Source of the DNA: Clostridiales bacterium
Lineage (GTDB): Bacteria; Bacillota; Clostridia; Lachnospirales; Lachnospiraceae
Assembly (NCBI GenBank): GCA_029267975.1
Contig: JAJUHH010000063.1
Location: forward strand, 1 to 10,606
DNA length: 10,606 nucleotides
Reading direction: 5' to 3'
In this document: piece by piece, positions 7,113-10,606 of the stretch
Layout of the letters: each line of letters begins with the position of its first letter
Numbering within the stretch: the first letter of the stretch is position 1
Position numbers and translations under genes: made by a program
Notes under the pieces: model-generated
Told to the model about the DNA's origin: nothing
Databases searched by the model: none
The model's input: only the letters and a program-made list of their open reading frames with translations

Positions 7113-8178
7113 CCCTGTTTCCCCTGATTTTTTCAGATTTATAATGGATACGACTTATTCTTTTGTGTTTATCCTTGTCTCCCGATCTACCTTCGGTACT
7201 GCTGATATGTTGATTTCGTTTTTGCTTTTCTTCGTATGCATCATATGCTTTCACAATTCTTTGAACCAGCGGATGTCTTACTACGTCCTGACTGGTAAGA
7301 TAGGAAAAACCGATGTCGTCAATCTTACCAAGTACCTTCAGTGCTACATCAAGACCTGATTTTGTCCCTGCGGGAAGGTCCTTCTGTGTCTGATCACCGG
7401 TGATTACAACCTTAGAACCAAAGCCAATTCGCGTTAAGAACATCTTCATCTGGGCCGGTGTGGTATTCTGTGCTTCATCCAGGATAATAAAGGCATTCTC
7501 CAGGGTTCGACCTCTCATGTAGGCAAGGGGAGCTACTTCAATTAATCCTTTTTCCGTATTTTTAAGATATGCTTCCGGACCCATGATCTGATATAGAGCA
7601 TCATAAAGGGGCCTTAAATAAGGGTCTACCTTACTCTGCAGATCACCGGGCAGAAAGCCAAGCTTCTCTCCTGCTTCAATGGCAGGCCTGGTCAGGATAA
7701 TCCTGCTGACCTCATCATTTTTAAAGGCGGTAATGGCCATAGCCATGGCCAGATAGGTTTTTCCGGTACCGGCAGGACCGACACCAAATACGATCATTTT
7801 ATTACGGATCTGATCAACATAAGTCTTCTGTCCAAGGGTCTTTGGCTTAATGGGCTTGCCATTAATGGTGTGACAGATTAAGTCCTTGTCAATCTCAACA
7901 ATTGCTCTTTCTTTATCTTCAAAACCGAGGGATATGGCATAATTCACATTCTGCTCTGTAATCTGATTGCCTCGTTTTGATAACTCTAATAACTGCAAGA
8001 ATACACTCTTTGCTTTTGCTACATCCTCAGTGGCTCCAACCACCTTAATTGCACCATTTCTAGCTATGATTGTCACATTGAAGGACCTCTCTATGATCTT
8101 AACATAGGCATCGAAGCCTCCAAAGACATTCTTTTCGTGTTCTGCGGGTATATCAATGATTGTCTCCACTATGCTCAT
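7099..8178 (-). CDS. phoH: PhoH-family ATPase
   Basis: The 359-aa protein has an N-terminal KH-like nucleic-acid-binding region (about 1–70), then the PhoH P-loop ATPase domain with Walker A GPAGTGKT (134–141), the family block 'LTRPAIEAGEKLGFLPGDL' (162–180), Walker B IILDEAQ (231–237) and 'VITGDQTQKDLP'. PhoH proteins are cytoplasmic ATPases linked to RNA metabolism and often sit beside ybeY, as here; the exact reaction is not settled. Residues 318–359 form a tail with about one third Lys/Arg that is longer than in typical PhoH proteins. The ATG overlaps the end of yqfD by 26 bp. A GGAGG lies 13 bases upstream, a longer spacing than usual, so translational coupling to yqfD is likely. The start gives the expected family N-terminus. 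Confidence 0.95.
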   Translation of the reverse strand: MSIVETIIDIPAEHEKNVFGGFDAYVKIIERSFNVTIIARNGAIKVVGATEDVAKAKSVFLQLLELSKRGNQITEQNVNYAISLGFEDKERAIVEIDKDLICHTINGKPIKPKTLGQKTYVDQIRNKMIVFGVGPAGTGKTYLAMAMAITAFKNDEVSRIILTRPAIEAGEKLGFLPGDLQSKVDPYLRPLYDALYQIMGPEAYLKNTEKGLIEVAPLAYMRGRTLENAFIILDEAQNTTPAQMKMFLTRIGFGSKVVITGDQTQKDLPAGTKSGLDVALKVLGKIDDIGFSYLTSQDVVRHPLVQRIVKAYDAYEEKQKRNQHISSTEGRSGDKDKHKRISRIHYKSEKIRGNRDESR

Positions 8179-9394
8179 CTACTGGCTCAATCCTCCACTC
8201 ATTCTCCTGTACTGTCTTATACTCCCAAGCCGGCTCTTCCACCATAACCCTTCCCTGTGCGATACAATAATTATTATCAACCGTTATTTTAACATTGTTC
8301 TCAATAATTATAACATGATTTCTGCTTAAATGATCAAAATATCTGTTCAGGTGCCCCTCGACAATGGAAATTGCTTCTTGTTCACTGTATTTTTTCTCTG
8401 TCTCTTCCACTTCCTTGGTGAGTATCGTTCCATAGCGAAATGGAAGATAAAAACTTGGGGTTATATGGAGCGTTTTTTCGTTAACAATTATATCATACTT
8501 AAGATAGGAATTTCTAGGATTATATAAAAATAATTTTTTGCCGAATAAACTGATATAATAGCCCTTTTTTGCTTTTTGTGTATATTGCTTATCCACATAT
8601 TTCAAAGGAAATTTCTCGTAATAGTCATAATAAGACTTACAAGAGATATCTGCATCAGCCACCACAGGCTCTTTACGGATAACTTCCTCAAAGTCACCCA
8701 TAATGGTATTAACTCCGGAAACCAGAATATCACCCTTATGTACTACGTCTCCCTCCTTGACCAGAGGGGTTCCGGTGCGGGTAATAATGGACTTTATAAT
8801 TGCATCCTTGCTGGCAACGATATGGCTGGGTTCCATCGCTTTAATTGCAGGCGCCGGCATATTGGTTTCCGTTAGCTTGATGATCAGTCTGGTTCCTTTG
8901 ATTTCTGCTGACACCCATCCAATATCCTTATAGGTAAGCCGAATAGTCTCCTCAATTTCCTGACAATTCACCTTTTTCTTTAATATTCCTGTATAGATTT
9001 GCTGCTCCTTTAGAAATTTGGTCATAGCCTCTGGAGTATACTTTGAACCTCCCAGGATACTGATATCCCAGATAAATAGAGATAAGATATAGATGAGGAT
9101 AGCGCAGAGCAGAAAACCCACAAAAAACCCTTTTCTGTTATGATATCTATGTAAAAGAAAGGGAAGCCCGATTTTACGTTTGATCTTGGGTACAATTTTT
9201 GTCTTTCTGGCAATAGGCTTTAAATGCTTAAAGTTTTTACGGATAATATAAAATTGGTAACTGTCCTCTGCTTTCTTTAAATGCCAGATAAATATTTTTT
9301 TACTGATGCACAGATTGATGAAACGTTCCGGATCAATTCCGCTGATCTGCACATAGAGATAGCCCCTTAACCAATTCAGCAGCTTTATTAACAT
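8153..9394 (-). CDS. yqfD: Sporulation protein YqfD
   Basis: The 413-aa protein has a YqfD-type N-terminal region with 'LRGYLYVQISGIDPERFINL' (9–28), a basic stretch, one membrane segment at about 89–109, and a long C-terminal region predicted to lie outside the cytoplasm, including 'GDVVHKGDILVSG', a lipoyl/biotinyl-like turn recalling membrane-fusion proteins. In B. subtilis yqfCD is transcribed in the mother cell under sigma-E and YqfD is needed for efficient sporulation; its molecular role is poorly known. The ribosome binding site GGAGG lies 7 bases before the ATG. The gene begins 29 bp after yqfC and overlaps phoH by 26 bp. Confidence 0.9.
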   Translation of the reverse strand: MLIKLLNWLRGYLYVQISGIDPERFINLCISKKIFIWHLKKAEDSYQFYIIRKNFKHLKPIARKTKIVPKIKRKIGLPFLLHRYHNRKGFFVGFLLCAILIYILSLFIWDISILGGSKYTPEAMTKFLKEQQIYTGILKKKVNCQEIEETIRLTYKDIGWVSAEIKGTRLIIKLTETNMPAPAIKAMEPSHIVASKDAIIKSIITRTGTPLVKEGDVVHKGDILVSGVNTIMGDFEEVIRKEPVVADADISCKSYYDYYEKFPLKYVDKQYTQKAKKGYYISLFGKKLFLYNPRNSYLKYDIIVNEKTLHITPSFYLPFRYGTILTKEVEETEKKYSEQEAISIVEGHLNRYFDHLSRNHVIIIENNVKITVDNNYCIAQGRVMVEEPAWEYKTVQENEWRIEPVDEHSGDNH

Positions 9395-9423
9395 AAGTTA
9401 CCCTCCCAGCAGTAGATTCACCA

Positions 9424-9789
9424 TTATAGGTACGATATTGACTGAATATAACCGGTAATTCGCATTTCATCCTCGGTAAAGTAAAGTATATTTAGATGTT
9501 TCCCTTCAATGCAGACACGACACATCCTGGTCTGTACCTTGATCAGCTTATCGTCGTATTCCAGAATCCCCTTGTAGTTCTCTATACAGATTTCATTTCT
9601 CCCAGTTGCTGTTATGATAGGTGCTCCGGCCAGAACATCAGCTGGGAGTCCCAGGCGCTTTGAAATATCTTCTATAAAAGTGGGACCTTCTTCTTTATGC
9701 GATTTCTTTTTCTTATTAAAATCTTTATAGATGGTATTCTTAGAATTCTTTTTAAATTGATTATGGGTTGATTTTAATTGCTTGCTCAT
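9424..9789 (-). CDS. yqfC: YqfC/YabP-family sporulation protein
   Basis: The 121-aa protein starts at the ATG at 9789 (MSKQLKSTHNQ). The frame extends four codons further to a TTG at 9801, but that lies inside the ribosome binding site region, so the ATG is preferred. The N-terminal third (residues 1–35) is very Lys/Asn-rich and probably disordered. Residues about 40–121 form the YabP/YqfC domain, with 'LAGAPIITATGRNEICIENY', a mid-domain 'GILEYDD' and a C-terminal 'LNILYFTEDEMRITGYI'. YabP in this family is a spore coat-associated protein; YqfC is co-expressed with YqfD in the mother cell in B. subtilis. It is the first gene of the minus-strand cluster after the rpsU terminator. The 144 bp between that hairpin and the ATG must hold its promoter, but I see no clear match. 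Confidence 0.9.
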   Translation of the reverse strand: MSKQLKSTHNQFKKNSKNTIYKDFNKKKKSHKEEGPTFIEDISKRLGLPADVLAGAPIITATGRNEICIENYKGILEYDDKLIKVQTRMCRVCIEGKHLNILYFTEDEMRITGYIQSISYL

Positions 9790-9795
9790 ATTCAG

Positions 9796-9799
9796 CTCC
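9796..9799 (-). promoter_or_regulatory. Ribosome binding site that decides the yqfC start
   Basis: GGAG on the minus strand, six bases before the ATG at 9789. It overlaps the codons after the upstream TTG at 9801, which makes the longer form unlikely. Confidence 0.7.
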
Positions 9800-9933
9800 A
9801 AATCATTCGCGGATACTGTTAATAATATATGAAATTTTATGGTTAAGTAGACTATATGACGAAGTGGTTGTCGTGATTTGGACTGTGAAAATCATTTATA
9901 TCATTAAGGAATTCAAAGAAATTTCATAGCAAT

Positions 9934-9964
9934 AAAAAACTTCCAGCAGATATCTACTGGAAGT
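9934..9964 (-). terminator. Intrinsic terminator of rpsU
   Basis: On the minus strand ACTTCCAGTAGA pairs with TCTGCTGGAAGT in a 12-bp stem with one G·T pair and an apical TA (9939–9964), followed directly by a run of six T (9939–9934) and then ATT. It lies 10 bp after the rpsU stop and separates rpsU from yqfC. This is a textbook factor-independent terminator. Confidence 0.94.
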
Positions 9965-9974
9965 CTCTTTGCAA

Positions 9975-10148
9975 TTAATATTTACGCTTTCTAGCTGCTT
10001 CAGACTTTTTCTTACGTCTTACGCTGGGCTTCTCATAATGCTCCCTCTTACGGATCTCCTGTTGGATACCAGCCTTCGCGCAGTTTCTTTTGAATCTGCG
10101 GAGAGCACTATCTAATGTTTCATTGTCTTTTACAATTACATTTGACAT
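9975..10148 (-). CDS. rpsU: 30S ribosomal protein S21
   Basis: This 57-aa reading frame starts at the ATG at 10148 and reads MSNVIVKDNETLDSALRRFK and onward to a basic C-terminus ending in ARKRKY. The sequence has the S21 pattern: an N-terminal beta strand, 'LRRFKRNCAKAGIQQEIRKR', 'EHYEKPS' and a run of Arg/Lys. S21 binds near the 3' end of 16S rRNA in the small subunit and helps early steps of translation initiation. Its length is normal for Firmicutes. AGGTG lies 7 bases before the ATG and a stronger GGGAGGT a few bases further up. It has its own sigma-A promoter and terminator and so appears monocistronic. In B. subtilis rpsU is followed by yqeY and the yqf genes; here yqfC follows directly. 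Confidence 0.97.
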   Translation of the reverse strand: MSNVIVKDNETLDSALRRFKRNCAKAGIQQEIRKREHYEKPSVRRKKKSEAARKRKY

Positions 10149-10170
10149 ATTCTCACACCTGACCTCCCTC

Positions 10171-10197
10171 CAGTTGTGTATTGTGCGTAAACAACTG
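10171..10197 (-). promoter_or_regulatory. 7-bp dyad in the rpsU leader next to the ribosome binding site
   Basis: CAGTTGT (10191–10197 on the minus strand) and ACAACTG (10171–10177) can pair across a 13-nt loop. The dyad lies in the transcribed leader, about 24 bases after the predicted start site, and its 3' arm runs into the GGAGGGAGG region (CTGGAGG). It could limit or shape access to the ribosome binding site; this is inference. Confidence 0.3.
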
Positions 10198-10227
10198 TTT
10201 GGGTATTATTTGTATAGCACTGATATG

Positions 10228-10255
10228 ATTATAACACAATTTTCTAATTCGTCAA
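10228..10255 (-). promoter_or_regulatory. Sigma-A promoter of rpsU
   Basis: On the minus strand TTGACG (10255–10250) and TATAAT (10233–10228) are separated by 16 bp. A TG one base before the -10 makes it an extended -10 (TGTTATAAT). The predicted start near 10221 gives a leader of about 70 bases before the rpsU ATG. This is strong and close to consensus, as expected for a ribosomal protein gene. Confidence 0.85.
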
Positions 10256-10259
10256 CTTA

Positions 10260-10384
10260 TTTTTATTAGCAATCAATTAGCAATCACAAAACGAACCACT
10301 GATTTCATGCCAGCTTTTGTGCTGTTTCAATTACAGGAATAGTATGTACATTTCCGTGATTGCTAACAGAAAATTTGATAAAAA
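10260..10384. repeat. 125-bp segment bounded by imperfect inverted repeats, with an 11-bp tandem repeat
   Basis: The left end carries TTTTTAT (10260–10266) and TTAGCAATCAC (10277–10287). The right end carries the exact reverse complements, GTGATTGCTAA (10356–10366) and ATAAAAA (10378–10384). The left arm also holds a perfect tandem duplication of ATTAGCAATCA (10265–10275 and 10276–10286). The arms enclose a 68-nt centre with no open reading frame. It could be a small MITE-like element, a long-range hairpin in the 3' region of the upstream gene, or a binding-site array. No target site duplication is evident. Its left edge lies 5 bp from the rpsU -35 box. Confidence 0.4.
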
Positions 10385-10471
10385 CACGGCTTTCATTCAG
10401 CATCGTTTTTGCTTTTTGTGCTTAATTTCTATCGGTGTTATACACTTGACCGGCCAGGTCACAGGTGTCTA

Positions 10472-10606
10472 CTAATAGGAAAATGTCAAGGAATAAACCG
10501 TTGCTGTTTCTAATACGGTACTGCCGCTTTTCACTCTGCCTTCACACTTAACACGATATTGATAGCCTGAAGTTACAGTGTAGTATTTCTCAAGAGAATG
10601 AGAACC
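10472..10606 (-). CDS. 3' end of an unidentified protein gene (partial)
   Basis: A frame open from the right edge (GGT at 10606–10604) runs 44 codons to TAG at 10474–10472. The visible C-terminus includes 'YYTVTSGYQYRVKCEG' and ends 'ETATVYSLTFSY', with alternating polar and aromatic or hydrophobic residues typical of a secreted beta-rich domain. Codon use and composition look protein-like and the frame faces the same way as rpsU. It recalls the C-termini of small secreted Clostridia proteins such as DUF6147, but this is from memory and weak. The start, length and function lie outside the window. Confidence 0.55.
   Translation of the reverse strand, partial: GSHSLEKYYTVTSGYQYRVKCEGRVKSGSTVLETATVYSLTFSY

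Larger units (their letters stand above)
10149..10471. other. Intergenic region between the right-edge gene and rpsU
   Basis: These 323 bp hold, from the right, a small dyad just after the upstream stop (TGACC/GGTCA, 10451–10463 region) without a T tract, about 65 bp of AT-rich DNA with nothing recognisable, the inverted-repeat segment, the rpsU promoter and the rpsU leader. I see no RNA gene and no small coding frame. No clear intrinsic terminator follows the right-edge gene, so its transcript may read on towards rpsU. Confidence 0.55.

Noticed and set aside
8576..8933. Plus-strand open frames antisense to yqfD
   Set aside because: They overlap a clear YqfD coding region, and their compositions are what reverse frames of a membrane or secreted protein give.
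9790..9933. Possible sporulation sigma-E or sigma-K promoter before yqfC (TCATATA, CATAAAAT and CATATATTA elements near 9815–9862)
   Set aside because: The -10-like elements are attractive but the spacings to -35-like elements are wrong (about 11 or 21 bp for sigma-E, 15 bp for the sigma-K AC element). AT-rich DNA gives such matches by chance, so no promoter is called.
10451..10463. TGACC/GGTCA dyad as a terminator for the right-edge gene
   Set aside because: Only 5 bp of stem and no T run after it on the minus strand.
1..10606. CRISPR array, transposase, phage or toxin–antitoxin genes
   Set aside because: No regularly spaced repeats and no matching protein motifs; the remaining genes fit conserved chromosomal synteny.

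Overview
The window looks like chromosomal DNA from an anaerobic, low-GC Gram-positive bacterium of the class Clostridia, probably Lachnospiraceae or a close relative. This rests on AT-rich intergenic DNA, strong GGAGG-type ribosome binding sites, the rpsU–yqfC–yqfD–phoH–(HD gene)–ybeY gene order known from Firmicutes, and a short 'PgpH-like' protein of a kind I associate with Lachnospiraceae. YqfC and YqfD suggest a spore-former or a descendant of one. No database search was run, so the taxonomy is inference.

Left part (1–2313). A minus-strand gene for an exported protein is cut by the left edge; only its ribosome binding site and signal peptide start remain. A 281-bp divergent intergenic region follows, carrying a 31-bp-spaced direct repeat in front of kimA. 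KimA is a plus-strand potassium importer of the APC superfamily with a cytoplasmic C-terminal domain. It ends at a long stem-loop shared with the convergent genes on the other strand.

Central part (2349–9789, all minus strand). Read in the direction of transcription the order is yqfC, yqfD, phoH, a membrane HD-domain protein related to PgpH, ybeY, a DUF3048 (YerB-like) lipoprotein and a MurJ/SpoVB-type lipid flippase. Spacing is tight: 29 bp, then overlaps of 26, 14 and 4 bp, then gaps of 64 and 48 bp. This fits one operon or two overlapping transcription units. The themes are sporulation (YqfC/YqfD), rRNA processing and RNA metabolism (YbeY, PhoH), nucleotide signalling (HD protein) and the cell envelope (lipoprotein, flippase). 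The dgkA–cdd–era genes that follow ybeY in Bacillus subtilis are absent here.

Right part (9934–10606, minus strand). rpsU (ribosomal protein S21, 57 aa) has a clear sigma-A promoter and a strong intrinsic terminator. Upstream lie a 125-bp segment bounded by imperfect inverted repeats and the 3' end of a further minus-strand gene cut by the right edge.

Most of the window is ordinary housekeeping and sporulation synteny. The items most worth a second look are the short PgpH-like protein, whose HD metal site looks degenerate; the direct repeat before a kimA gene that lacks a recognisable c-di-AMP riboswitch; and the inverted-repeat segment abutting the rpsU promoter. I see no CRISPR array, transposase, tRNA, rRNA or phage gene.
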